Below, one piece after another: positions 20,778 through 30,832 of a DNA stretch of 64,000 bases. The first letter of the stretch is position 1; each line of letters starts with the position of its first letter. The notes under the pieces are model-generated. The model ran no database searches. It was given only the letters and a program-made list of their open reading frames with translations, and was not told where the DNA came from. This stretch comes from Candidatus Flexicrinis proximus (lineage in GTDB: Bacteria > Chloroflexota > Anaerolineae > Aggregatilineales > Phototrophicaceae), in assembly GCA_016712885.1 (NCBI GenBank), contig JADJQF010000011.1, positions 186,001 to 250,000 on the forward strand, written 5' to 3'. The translations under genes and the position numbers were made by a program.

Positions 20778-20819
20778 GCAGTGAAGATACCCAATCTGCA
20801 CAGGCTTGTCAACAAAACC

Positions 20820-20833
20820 TCAAAACGTTTTGA
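20820..20833. promoter_or_regulatory. Second LacI-family operator
   Basis: TCAAAACGTTTTGA, a 14-bp perfect palindrome sharing the CAAAACGTTTTG core with the site at 20760; centres are about 58 bases apart. Paired sites allow cooperative binding or looping. It lies in the 226-base gap between the divergent lacI and kinase genes and could influence both. Confidence 0.75.
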
Positions 20834-20974
20834 CTCGTGCCAAGGAGATAGCCAACTCGGCCGCCGACACCGCCGCAGCTTCTGCTCCGAGTCAGATTCG
20901 CGCTGTGTGGTTGTCCACAAGTTTATCTGCACATATACTGTCAATACTTGTTCGCCGGACTGGTGAAGTGTGCT

Positions 20975-23476
20975 ATGGATGTCGATAACCTGATTGGTCA
21001 GACGCTCGGCAATGTCGAGCTGAAGCAGAAGCTGGGCGCCGGCGGAATGGGCGCGGTCTACCGCGGCTATCAGGTTTCGCTAAAACGCGAAGTCGCCGTG
21101 AAAGTGCTTCCAGGCACACTGGCAAACCAGCCCGGATATATAGACCGCTTTACCCAGGAAGCCCAGACCGCCGCCGCGCTGACGCATCCGCACATCGTCC
21201 AGATCTTCGACTTTGGCACGCAGCGCAACATCAGTTACGTGGTCATGCAGTTCCTGCGTGGCGGTTCATTGGCGGAACGAATCCGGCAGCGGCAGATTGA
21301 AGGCCAGCCGCGGGCCGGCGTCGGCGAGGTCGCTTCACTGCTTACGCAGCTTGGATCAGCGCTCGATTATGCGCATACCCAGCACGTGATCCACCGGGAC
21401 GTAAAACCGGCCAATGTGATGTTCGATAACCACGGCCACGCCTATCTGGTGGACTTCGGCATCGCCAAATTGATGGGCGGGACCACGGGGCTTACCGGGA
21501 CCGGCGTGATGATGGGAACGCCGTCATACATGCCGCCGGAACAATGGGAAAGCCAGGATCTCACACCGGCAGCGGACCAGTATGCGCTGGGTGTGCTTTC
21601 GTATCAGATGATCGCGGGCCGGCTGCCGTTTGATGCCGACAGTGCGGTTCAACTGATGTTCAAACACTTTAACGAACTGCCCACCCGCTTGACCTGCTGC
21701 GGCCTGATGTCCCGGGGTCGGTCAGTGCGGTTGTCGGCCGAGCGATGGCGAAAGCGCCAGAGCAGCGGTTTCAAAGCTGCACGGCGTTCGCGCAGGCGTT
21801 TGCGTCGGCCATCGAAGGGCGCGCGCATGAGGGGACAAACTTCTTCACGTTCAAAGTGCCGCCGCGACCCGCGCCGTCTGCTGCCGCGTCACTGCCAGAT
21901 CGAACCCCTGCCACCGACCCCTGCGCCAACGCCGTCCGGATCGTCCAGGATCAGCGCCACGCTCAGAATCAGCGCGGCGGTCTGTTGGTCGGGCTGGTTG
22001 CCGGTTTGATTGTTGCGCTGGTCGCGCTGGTGCTGATCCTGAGCGGGCGAGGTGGGATCGACGATGTGGCCGCGACCCAAACGGCAGTTCAGTCGACGTT
22101 GATCGCAATCGCCCCGTCCGCAAGTGCGACGCAGCCCGCGCTGGTGCTCCTTGCGTCCGATACGGCCGCCGCGTCCACTGTTATCCCACCAACCGAAGTT
22201 ACGCCAGTGTCGACATCGGCAGATCCAGCCACCCAGACTACCGTGCCGTTTACCGAAACCCCCATCTCCGCCACTGAGAATTCCGCAAGTCTGGATGCTA
22301 CGCCGACAAGCCAATCTCTCGTGATTATTCCAAGCGACACGCCGCCGCCGAGCGAGACCCCGCTACCCCCTGAAACGGCGTCCAATACCGCCACGCTCAC
22401 CCCCAGCGCATCCCCGACCGATCAGCCGACGGTTACGCCTTCGGAGACCGCCACGGATACGCCAACCAGCACGCCGACGGCTACGGAGACGGCGTCAGCG
22501 ACCACCACGCTTACACCCACGGATACGCCGACGGAGACCGCGACGGCGACGAGCACGCCGTCCATAACACCGTCGGCAACCGCCACCATTACGCCGAGTT
22601 TCACACCAACCCACACGGCAACCGCGACACCGACTGAGACCGTCACGCCTTCGGTGACTCCATCATCGACCAGCACACCGACGAGTACCTTTACGCCGAC
22701 CCCGACCCCGACAGAGACGCCGACCTCCACACCCACGGCATCTCCTACGGTTGATCCGTTCATACTCGCGCGGCGTCCGGTGGCGCAAAACGCCGCCTGG
22801 ACCCCGGTTGAGCGCGAGATCGGAGGCGTTGAGATGATGATCGTGCCGGCGGGATGCTTCATGATGGGCTTCGACTTCAGCGGAGATGTCGACGAGCGGC
22901 CGGCGCATCAGATCTGTTTCAGCGAGCCGTTCTGGATCGATAAATACGAGGTCACCCAGAGCCAATTCGAGGAATTGGGCGGCGCCAAAGTCGAGCCGAA
23001 CGGGTTCAGCGGCGCGCTGCGGCCGGCAGAGAATGTGACGTGGTTCGAAGCGTTGGCCTACTGCCGGATGCGCGGCGGCGACCTGCCAACCGAGGCGCAA
23101 TGGGAGTATGCGGCACGCGGGCCGGACAGCCTGGAGTTCCCGTGGGGCAATACCCTGGATAAAGATCTGCTGTCGTGGGATCGCGTCGAAGGCATCGAAA
23201 CAGAAAACGTCGGCAGCTATCCGGGCGGCGCATCCTGGGTCGGAGCGCTCGATATGAGCGGCGGCGTTTTCGAGTGGATCAAGGGCATACAGTTCGCCTA
23301 CCCGTATAATCCGTTCGACGGCCGCGAGGACGACACGGGCGAAGTCTCCACGGATTGTGCGCGGCGGTTCGCGCTACGACAATGCAAACCTCGGCCGCGT
23401 GCCGGATCGATTCTCAGTTTCACCGTATTTTGTCGCGGATTTCGTCGGGATGCGCTGCGTGCGCCAGGGCGAATAG
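20975..23476 (+). CDS. Membrane serine/threonine protein kinase fused to FGE/SUMF1-like domain (two frameshifts)
   Basis: A PknB-type kinase (about residues 10-265): glycine loop LGAGGMGAVYRG, VAVKVL lysine, HRDVKPANVMF catalytic loop, DFGIAKL and GTPSYMPPEQW. One membrane span (LLVGLVAGLIVALVALVLIL, about 335-360) separates it from a roughly 230-residue Thr/Pro/Ser-rich outer linker and a C-terminal formylglycine-generating-enzyme-like domain (about 610-833: IVPAGCFMMG, HQICFSEPFWIDKYEVTQSQ, LPTEAQWEYAARG). Frame changes near 21700 (in the kinase C-lobe) and 23350 (inside the FGE domain, after which the frame gives GGSRYDNANLGR and FVGMRCVRQGE). ATG 20975 is chosen as the first codon of the kinase-type opening MDVDNLIGQTLGN. 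FGE-like domains on such kinases are often non-catalytic sensors; role here unknown. Confidence 0.85.
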
Positions 23477-23601
23477 CGTGGGGTACGTCGCGCAAAATAG
23501 CTTCGAACCGCATAATTGGATAAAGTTGTTAGTCGTTGTCGGGTAGTAGAAAGGATATTCAATCCAGCGTATTCAAACACCTAAGCGGAGCGAGGCCTAA
23601 C

Positions 23602-24708
23602 ATGGATAATCTTCAGATCACGGTCATTGGAGCGGGGCACGGCGGAAAAGCAATGGCCGCCGAACTAGCATCGAGAGGATTTGCGGTCAATCTCTACAAT
23701 CGAAGTTACCAGAACATAGAGATTATCGCGGAACGAGGAGGGATAGAGCTTACATTTGAGGATGACGACCCCGTCTTTGGACCGCTGCGCTGTGTGACGA
23801 GCAGCATCAGCGAAGCCCTCGAAGGGTCTAAATTGATAATGGTCGTGGTGCCCGCGTTCGGACATGCCGACATTGCCGCCGAGTGTGCGGCTCACCTCAA
23901 AGATGGGCAGATTGTGGTACTCAACCCCGGCAGAACAGGTGGCGCCCTCGAGTTCAATCAAGTTCTCAGGGGGAGCGGCTGTACGGCAGATGTGATTGTT
24001 TCTGAGGCGGAAACCTTCCTGTTTGCCAGCCGATCGAACAGATCGGCCGAAGCGCACATCTTCCGCCAGAAAAACACACTCCCCGTCGCGGCACTGCCAG
24101 CCACACGCACTCAGGAAGTCCTGACAGTACTACGCCAGATATACCCTCAATTCATTCGTGCGCCAAACATTCTGTATACCAGCCTGAATAACATGGGCGC
24201 AGTATTTCATCCCGCGCTGACACTTCTCAACGCCGGCTGGATCGAAGAAACTGGCGGCGAATTTCAGTTCTACATAGAGGGCGTCACGCCGTCCATTGCG
24301 CGCGTGCTCGAACGCCTCGACCGCGAACGCGTCACCATTGCCACAGCGATGGGCATACGCGTCCAATCGGCAAGGGATTGGCTGGCGCGCGCCTATTCGG
24401 CACACGGAGATACGCTCCACGAGGCCATTCACGACAATCCAGGGTATCGTGGTATCACTGCACCTAGCTCGCTGAAGCACCGCTACATTACCGAGGACGT
24501 TCCATTCAGTCTTGTGCCCCTGGTGGCATTTGGACGCCGATTTGGTGTCGATGTGCAGGGGATAGAAACGATGATTCAGCTGGCATGTATCATTCATGGT
24601 ACCGATTACAGGCACCGCGGACGCAGCCTCGGCAAAATGGGGTTGGAAGGCCTGTCAATCGAAGAGATTACGCGGCTCATTGAAGAGGACAACAAACCAC
24701 ACAATTAG
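23602..24708 (+). CDS. NAD/NADP octopine/nopaline (opine-type) dehydrogenase
   Basis: Intact protein of 368 residues. N-terminal Rossmann domain opens with ITVIGAGHGGKAMAAELASR (GxGxxG type); the C-terminal half is the octopine dehydrogenase fold with NNMGAVFHPALTLLNAG, EGVTPSIARVLERLDRER and YRGITAPSSLKHRYITEDVP. The family reductively joins an amino acid to a 2-oxo acid. ATG 23602 follows GGAGCGAGG by eight bases; a longer frame upstream lacks support. Seventeen bases later an asparagine synthetase gene begins, then a B12-binding protein, so it likely starts an operon. Codon choice (more AGA, CGA, ATA) looks different from the neighbouring helicase gene, hinting at transfer. Substrates unknown. 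Confidence 0.85.
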   Translation: MDNLQITVIGAGHGGKAMAAELASRGFAVNLYNRSYQNIEIIAERGGIELTFEDDDPVFGPLRCVTSSISEALEGSKLIMVVVPAFGHADIAAECAAHLKDGQIVVLNPGRTGGALEFNQVLRGSGCTADVIVSEAETFLFASRSNRSAEAHIFRQKNTLPVAALPATRTQEVLTVLRQIYPQFIRAPNILYTSLNNMGAVFHPALTLLNAGWIEETGGEFQFYIEGVTPSIARVLERLDRERVTIATAMGIRVQSARDWLARAYSAHGDTLHEAIHDNPGYRGITAPSSLKHRYITEDVPFSLVPLVAFGRRFGVDVQGIETMIQLACIIHGTDYRHRGRSLGKMGLEGLSIEEITRLIEEDNKPHN

Positions 24709-24724
24709 AGCATAGGGGTACATT

Positions 24725-26191
24725 ATGTGCGGCATCGTCGGCGCTTTCGGCGGGATCGGGTTTGATGTCAATGCAAACCTGACCAGGCTGGCACACCGAG
24801 GACCGGACGGGCAAGGCGTCAAGACGATAGACGGGCACGCCTTAGCTCACTCTCGCTTAGCGATCGTCGATGTCGCGGGCGGTCAGCAACCCATGAACGC
24901 TGACAATGCATGGCTGGCGTGTAATGGCGAAATCTACAATCACGAACAACTACGCGCGCAGTATGCAGAATTCCCCTATAAGACACGGTCCGACAGTGAA
25001 GATATTCTCGCGCTGTGGGTGCGTCACGGGGCAAGCTCGTCGATCATTGCATGGCATGTTTGCCTTTGCCATCGTTGACGATGATGAACTGTTTCTCGCG
25101 CGCGACCCGCTGGGTATCAAACCACTGTATTACGTTGAAGCCGGGCGGTCGCTGGCATTTGCATCGGAGATCAAGGCATTGGCGGGTGCTCCGGGCCCCG
25201 TGCGTGAGTTTCCGGCAGGCCACTCGTACAGCAGCAGTCGGGGATTTGAGCGATACTACGATCTTGAGACTAGGCTTGCTGCGCGGGAAAACGGGGAACT
25301 CGAAACAATCCGGGCTATCCGTCAAACACTGCGCCGGACTGTACATTCTCACCTGATGGCTGACGTGACGCTTGGCGTCTTCCTCAGCGGCGGGTTGGAC
25401 AGCAGCCTCATCTCCGCCATTGTGTGCGAGGAAATGAACGGCGTACATTCGTTTGCCGTTGGAATGGACGGGAGCGCTGACCTCGGCTACGCGCGCCAGA
25501 TGGCGAAGCATCTTGGCACCATCATGGTACGTTTATACAACAGCCGAGATGCGAGACATCCTGCCTGAAGTGATCTTCTATCTCGAGTCCTTTGACCCTG
25601 CGCTGGTGCGCAGTGCGATCGCTAATTACTTCCTTGCCCGAATCGCGGCGGACCACGTCAAAGTCGTATTGTCGGGCGAGGGAGCGGACGAGTTGTTTGG
25701 AGGTTATGCATATCTGGATACTTTGACTCTCAGACGATCTGGATAAGGCTGATCGCGATTACGAATGGTCTTCACAACAGCAATCTGCGGCAGCTTGACC
25801 GGATGACGATGGCGCCAGTATCGAGGACGCGTACCGTTTCTTGACACGGACTTTGTCGAAATGGCGCTGTCGATCTCGATCGAGCACAAGCTGCGAACCC
25901 GTGAGCGCGGCGAAAAGTGGATGCTGCGAAAGGCGTTCGAAGGCACTTTGCCTGAGAACATCCTTTGGCGCAAAAAGCAGAAATTCGCGTCTGGCGCCGG
26001 GTCGGATCAGATTTTCAAACATATTGCTGATGAAGAACTGAGTGACAGCAAGTACGCCGCCGAGGCATCACAGATCCTGCGAAGACGGATACTCCGTGCG
26101 CTCGAAGGAGGAACTCCTCTACTACCGGGCCTTTCGCGATGTGTTTCCTGCGGACGCGGTCCCGCTCGTCGGCTTCAGCCGGAGCCTCTAA
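24725..26191 (+). CDS. Glutamine-hydrolysing asparagine synthetase-like protein (several frameshifts)
   Basis: AsnB-type amidotransferase. MCGIVGAFGG provides the class II glutaminase nucleophile Cys2; RLAHRGPDGQG, SRLAIVDVAGGQQP and CNGEIYNHEQL complete the glutaminase domain. The synthetase domain has the ATP-pyrophosphatase loop FLSGGLDSSLISA, ESFDPALVRSAIANYF, VLSGEGADELFGGY and RQLDRMTMA. Frame changes near 25035, 25060, 25530, 25720, 25810 and 26085; the reassembled protein of about 490 residues ends YYRAFRDVFPADAVPLVGFS. It lies between an opine-type dehydrogenase and a cobalamin protein with very short gaps, so it may amidate a dedicated intermediate rather than serve general asparagine supply; this is inference. 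Confidence 0.83.
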
Positions 26192-26207
26192 AGAACAGGA
26201 AGCAAAA

Positions 26208-27815
26208 ATGACTGAGATCAAACGAAAAGTCCTGGCCGGCTGTATCAGCGACTGTGTTCATGTTGCCGGCGTAACGCGATTCTTGAATCTAGCCGAAGAT
26301 TCCGGATATGAAACACATTTCACCGGTCCGGCTACGGATCTTGAGTCCTTCGTGGACGCGATTGTGGCGCACGACCGGATATCATCGGTGTAAGCTATCG
26401 TCGGCACCCGAGAATGCGGAAACGCTGTTTGCAGAACTGGAAGAGATGCTGCGCTCTGCAGGAGTTCTCGGTGCAAAACGGGTCTTCTTTGGGGGCACAC
26501 CGCCAGTAGCAGATGTTCCCGGAGATTTGGCTACTTCGATCAGGTATTTTCAGGTCAGGAGACTCCTCAGGATCGCGCTGCGCTTCGCGGGGAAATGGAC
26601 GAGGAAACAGGCGAGTCGCTGTTACCTCAGACCGCAGTTGAACGGATCAAATGGAAGTCCCCATATCCCCTGCTGAGGCATCACTTTGGCATTCCATCTC
26701 AGACTATCGAGCCCACCGTGGAAGGGATCGCCAGGATCGCCGATGCGCGAGTACTTGATGTCATTTCGCTCGGGGCAGACCAGGATGCCAGGAGAACTTC
26801 TTCCATCAGATGCCGGGCCTTGCGCAGTCGAGGCGCAGGGGGGGTGCCGATTCGTACTGAAGGGGATCTTGTCGCGCTATATGAGGCAAGCCGACGCGGA
26901 AACTTCCCGCTGATGCGCTCATATTCTGGCACCGACGACCACCTGCGATATGCCGAGATGCTTGCTCGAACAATAAAGAGTGCATGGTGCGCGACATCGC
27001 TGTTCTGGTTTAATGCGATGGACGGGCGCGGTCCGTCGCCGCTTACCCGTTCAATACGAGAGCATCAGGCGTTGATGCGCTGGCACGGCGAACGGGGGAT
27101 CCCCGTCGAAGGCAATGAGTCGTATCACTGGGGGATGCGGGATGCGCCTGATTCGGTCGTTTGTGCGTCTGCGGTCCTGTATGCACATAACGCCAAGCAG
27201 GCCGGCGTGCGCGATTACATCATGACCTACATGTTTCAGAGCCCGCCGCACCTTTCGAATGCGATGGACCTTGCACGCGCGCTGGCCATCATCGAAATGA
27301 CCGAGCAGTTTGCCGACGACGAGTTCCATGTTTGGAGACAGGTACGTACTGGACTGCTCAGCCACCCGGTAGATATGCAGCGCGCGCGGGCACATCTCGC
27401 GCAGAGCACGATGCTGCAGATGGCGGTGCAGCCACACATCATCCATATAGTTGGCCATACAGAAGCAAATCACGCCGCTACCGCCGATGAGGTTATCGAG
27501 GGCGCGAAGATGGTACAGGAGGTGATCGAGACGGCACTGCGAGGCAACCCAGATATGAGGGCAGATCCCGTGGTGCAGCGGAGGAAGCGGCAGTTAATAG
27601 ACGAAACCCGCGTGTTGGTCGACGCGATCCGGTCACTTGACGCTGGAACGGGCGAACTACACGACCCAGAACCATTGGCGGAAGCCGTTAGGGTGGGTTT
27701 GTTGGATGCTCCGCAGTTGGTGAATAATCTCTATGCTACTGCGCGCGTTCGCACCCGAAGCGTAAATGGCGCGATTTTCCTGTCGATGGGCGGGACGACC
27801 GCTTACAGAGGGTGA
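26208..27815 (+). CDS. Cobalamin-binding protein with mutase-like TIM-barrel domain (frameshifted)
   Basis: N-terminal B12-binding fold (about 1-125): VLAGCISDCVHVAGVTRFLN contains a D-x-H-x-x-G motif (DCVHVAG) for base-off/His-on cobalamin, followed by DIIGVSYRL and RVFFGGTPPVADV. The remaining 400 residues look like a B12-dependent mutase or lyase barrel: IADARVLDVISLGADQDA, GGVPIRTEGDLVALYEASR, FPLMRSYSGTDDHLRYAEM, SLFWFNAMDGRGPSPL, IPVEGNESYHWGMRD, HIVGHTEANHAATADEV. Frame changes near 26380, 26530, 26780 and 26830. I cannot assign a known mutase; glutamate-mutase-like or aminomutase-like chemistry is the nearest guess. It follows the asparagine synthetase gene by 16 bases, so it is part of the same operon. 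Confidence 0.65.
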
Positions 27816-27916
27816 ACGCATCGCACAATTGATGCAGCAGGCTAGAGTATCCTTGCAGCCTGCCCGATATCGCGTTGCGAGGGCGGGTGGCATGTGCGAA
27901 ACTCCGGGGAGAGTAC

Positions 27917-28847
27917 ATGATACTGGTCGCTGGCGACTTTCATGACAGCGGGACGATGACCGCGTGGAATTTGCTGCGCGAAGGCAAAAGCGCGCTTGAG
28001 GCGCTGGAGCCGGCGGTGCGCCTGGTCGAGGCCAATCCCGAAGAGCTGACTGTCGGGCAGGGTGGCTATCCGAATGCGCTTGGCGAAGTGGAACTGGATG
28101 CCGGGGTGATGGACGGCCGGACACGGGCAAGCGGCGCGGTCGGGGCGTTGAAGGAATTTGCGCATCCGGTGAGTGTGGCGTATCAGGTGATGACGCGACT
28201 GCCGCATGTGCTGCTGGTTGGAGAAGGGCGGGGCGCTTTGCGGCCGAATTGGTGCCGAACGTGCCGAGCTGCTCACGGACGGCATGCGCGAGAAGTGGCA
28301 CGAGTGGCGCAAGCAGTTCGGATTTGACCCGAAGCAGAACCTGACAGACGCAGTTTACAGCGGGGCTGATCCCAAGCGTTCCGGCGGAACGACGGTCTAC
28401 CTGGCTCAGGATGCCAACGGGGATATCGCGGCGGTTACCAGTACAAGCGGCTGGGCGTGGAAGTACCCGGGACGGCTGGGGATACGCCGGTGGTTGGAGC
28501 CGGGTTTTACGCCGATAACCGCTATGGCGCTGCGGCGTGTGCGGGGATGGGCGAGATCGCTATTCGATCCAGCCTGGCGCGCATGACGGTGGCCTATATG
28601 CAAATGGGCGACCACTGTGGCCGAAGCCGTCAGGGAGGCGCTGGCCGACATCGGATACCACCACGACCAAGTCTCAGGGATCACCTTGTATGCCATTGAT
28701 GCGCGCGGCGGGCACTTTGTCGGGCACGTCTACGGCAAGCAGGGGGCGACGATCGTCGTGCCTTACTATTACGCGGCGACGGATGGGGACGTGTCCACGA
28801 CGAAGCGGGACTCGAGCGATCTCGGGGAAGCCGTGCGCGGCTTCTGA
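27917..28847 (+). CDS. N4-(beta-N-acetylglucosaminyl)-L-asparaginase / isoaspartyl peptidase family (Ntn hydrolase, frameshifted)
   Basis: Ntn hydrolase of about 310 residues that self-cleaves to expose a Thr nucleophile. Family blocks: VGQGGYPNALGEVELDAGVM, GRTRASGAVGALKEF, PHVLLVGEG, then GGTTVYLAQDANGDIAAVTS with the presumed Thr nucleophile after Gly, TSTSGWAWKYPGRLG, VVGAGFYADNRYGAAACAGM. The residues before the Thr (RSGGT) differ from the HDT of human glycosylasparaginase and are closer to the GT of isoaspartyl peptidases. Frame changes near 28235 and 28480-28600. ATG 27917 follows GGGGAGA. It lies 100 bases after the B12 gene and may hydrolyse an asparagine-like compound made by the preceding genes, or act in general turnover. 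Confidence 0.8.
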
Positions 28848-28910
28848 CGTCAGTTGGCCCTGCACAGGCGCGCGTCAAGTCACAGGATGTAGTTACTTCA
28901 AGGGCTGCAC

Positions 28911-28916
28911 TATACT
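28911..28916 (+). promoter_or_regulatory. Possible -10 element before helicase gene
   Basis: TATACT lies 25 bases upstream of the helicase start; no convincing -35 is seen at the right distance (TAGTTA at 28890 is only 15 bases away). Weak evidence, given for position only. Confidence 0.3.
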
Positions 28917-28940
28917 AGGACTCCATGTTCAGAAGGTGAG

Positions 28941-30604
28941 TTGGAGTACCCCGTTTTGGAAACTACATTTGCAGATCTTGGTTTAAGCGAGGCGACCGTC
29001 AAGGCGCTCGTTGAACTCGGTTATGAAGAGCCGACCCCGATACAAGCGCAGACGATCAAGCTGATGCTGGATGGCGTGGACGTGATCGCACAGGCACAGA
29101 CCGGCACCGGAAAAACGGCGGCGTTTGCGCTGCCGATCATCGAGACCCTGGATAAGTCGCTGCATGCCCCACAGGCGCTGATCCTGACGCCGACCCGCGA
29201 ACTGGCCGTGCAGGTCGCCGAAGCATTCCAGTCGTACAGCAAGTACCACCACATTTCGATCCTGCCGGTGTATGGCGGACAGCCGATCGACCGCCAGCTG
29301 CGGGCGCTCAAGCGCGGTGTACAGATCGTGGTCGGCACACCGGGGCGCGTGCTGGACCACCTGGCGCGCAAGACTCTGAACCTTGAAACAGTGCGCGCGG
29401 TGGTGCTGGACGAAGCCGACGAAATGCTGAATATGGGTTTCATCGAGGATATCGAGGCGATCCTCAAAGAGACTGTAGAGGGCGCCGTACTGCGTTGTTC
29501 TCTGCGACGATCCCCGGCCCGATTGCGTCGCTCGCCAAGCGTTACATGCATGAGCCGACCCGCATCACGGTGAAGTCCGAACAGCTCACGGTGGCGCAAA
29601 TCCGGCAAATCTATTACGAAGTAGGCAAGCGCGACAAATTCGAAATGCTGGCGCGAATTCTGGACTATGAAGAACCAGCCGCTGCGCTGATCTTCTGCCG
29701 GACGAAGCTGGAAGTCGACTCACTGGGGCAGCGGCTGACGGCGCGGGCGCATGCCGCCGAAACGCTGCATGGCGACCTGAACCAGATGCAGCGCGACCGG
29801 GTGATGGCGCGGTTCCGCGCGGGACAGATTGAGCTGCTGATCGCAACCGACGTGGCAGCACGCGGGCTGGATGTTGAGCTGATATCCCATGTGATCAACT
29901 ACGACATGCCGCACGACCCGGAAAGCTACGTACACCGGATCGGCCGGACAGGACGTGCCGGACGCAGCGGGGCGGCGATTTCGCTGGTGACGCCGCGCGA
30001 ACTATCTGCTGCAGTTGATCCAGCGTGTCACGTCCGCCAGCATCCAGCGGATGCAGCTTCCGACTATTGCCGATGTTATCAGCCGGCGACACGAGCGGTT
30101 CAAAGAGTCCCTGCGTGAGGTTGTGGGGGGAGAGGGGCTGGAGCCGTACATCGCGCTGGCCGAGCAATTGGGCGAAGAATACAGCATCACCGATGTAGCG
30201 GCGGCGGCATTCAAGCTGCTGCTCGGCGTCACCCCGGAAGAAGCTGATGACAAGCTGGCTGAACCGCTGGAGACCGAGGAAAAGACGCGGCGTCCGGTAA
30301 AGCCACGCCGAGGTCGGCAAGCGTTGGGCCAGAACGCGGCATGACGCGCCTGTATATCGACATCGGCCGCGAAGGCGGTGTTCGCCCGGGGGACATCGTC
30401 GGCGCGATTGCCAACGAGGCGGATATTCCCGGCAAATCCATCGGCGCGATCGAAATCTTCGATTACTTTACGCTGGTGGACGTGCCAAGTAACGAGTCGC
30501 GGAACGTCCTCAAGGCGCTCAAGGATACGCGCATACGCAACCGGCGGGTCACGGTTAACATCGCCAAGCCTCCGGTGAGCAAGGGCAGATCAAGCGAAGA
30601 ATAA
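28941..30604 (+). CDS. DEAD-box RNA helicase with DbpA-type RNA-binding domain (frameshifted)
   Basis: ATP-dependent RNA helicase of the DeaD/CsdA group. Q motif region EEPTPIQAQTI, motif I AQTGTGKTAA, PTRELAVQ, TPGRVLDHL, motif II VLDEADEML, motif III SAT (MFSATIPGP), then the second RecA domain with IFCRTKLEVD, ATDVAARGLDV and HRIGRTGRAGRSG. The C-terminus carries RLYIDIGREGGVRPGDIVGA and IGAIEIFDYFTLVDVP, the DbpA RNA-binding fold. Frame changes at about 29490 and 30005. At 30341 the frame changes again exactly at an ATGA, so the RNA-binding domain (30341-30604) could instead be a separate, coupled small protein; family members are normally one chain. TTG 28941 is preceded by AGAAGGTGAG. 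Confidence 0.85.
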
Positions 30605-30656
30605 GCGTCCGGCAGGACGCCTATTCCGTCGGAGCGCAAACGTCTGGAAACACGAT

Positions 30657-30691
30657 GCCGCTCAGGTTCTTGCGACCTGGGCGGCGTTTTT
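30657..30691 (+). terminator. Rho-independent terminator after helicase gene
   Basis: An 11-bp stem (GCCGCTCAGGT pairing with ACCTGGGCGGC, one G-T pair) with a seven-base loop is followed by GTTTTT. It lies 53 bases after the helicase stop and separates that unit from the VIT/vWA gene. Confidence 0.8.
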
Positions 30692-30832
30692 GTAGCGGGA
30701 ACATGGAGCCGGAGTACGAACGCCCCGGAAGTTGGGGCGTCACTTTATCGCTGAAATGCCGCGCTTTTGTCGCTAATTTGTCACACAGGGCGCGTAGAGT
30801 GAGGGCAGAGTAGAGGACAAGAGGATACGACC

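Noticed and set aside
22422..22862. Minus-strand Gly/Val repeat frame
   Set aside because: It is the reverse complement of the Thr/Pro linker; repetition comes from that low-complexity sequence.
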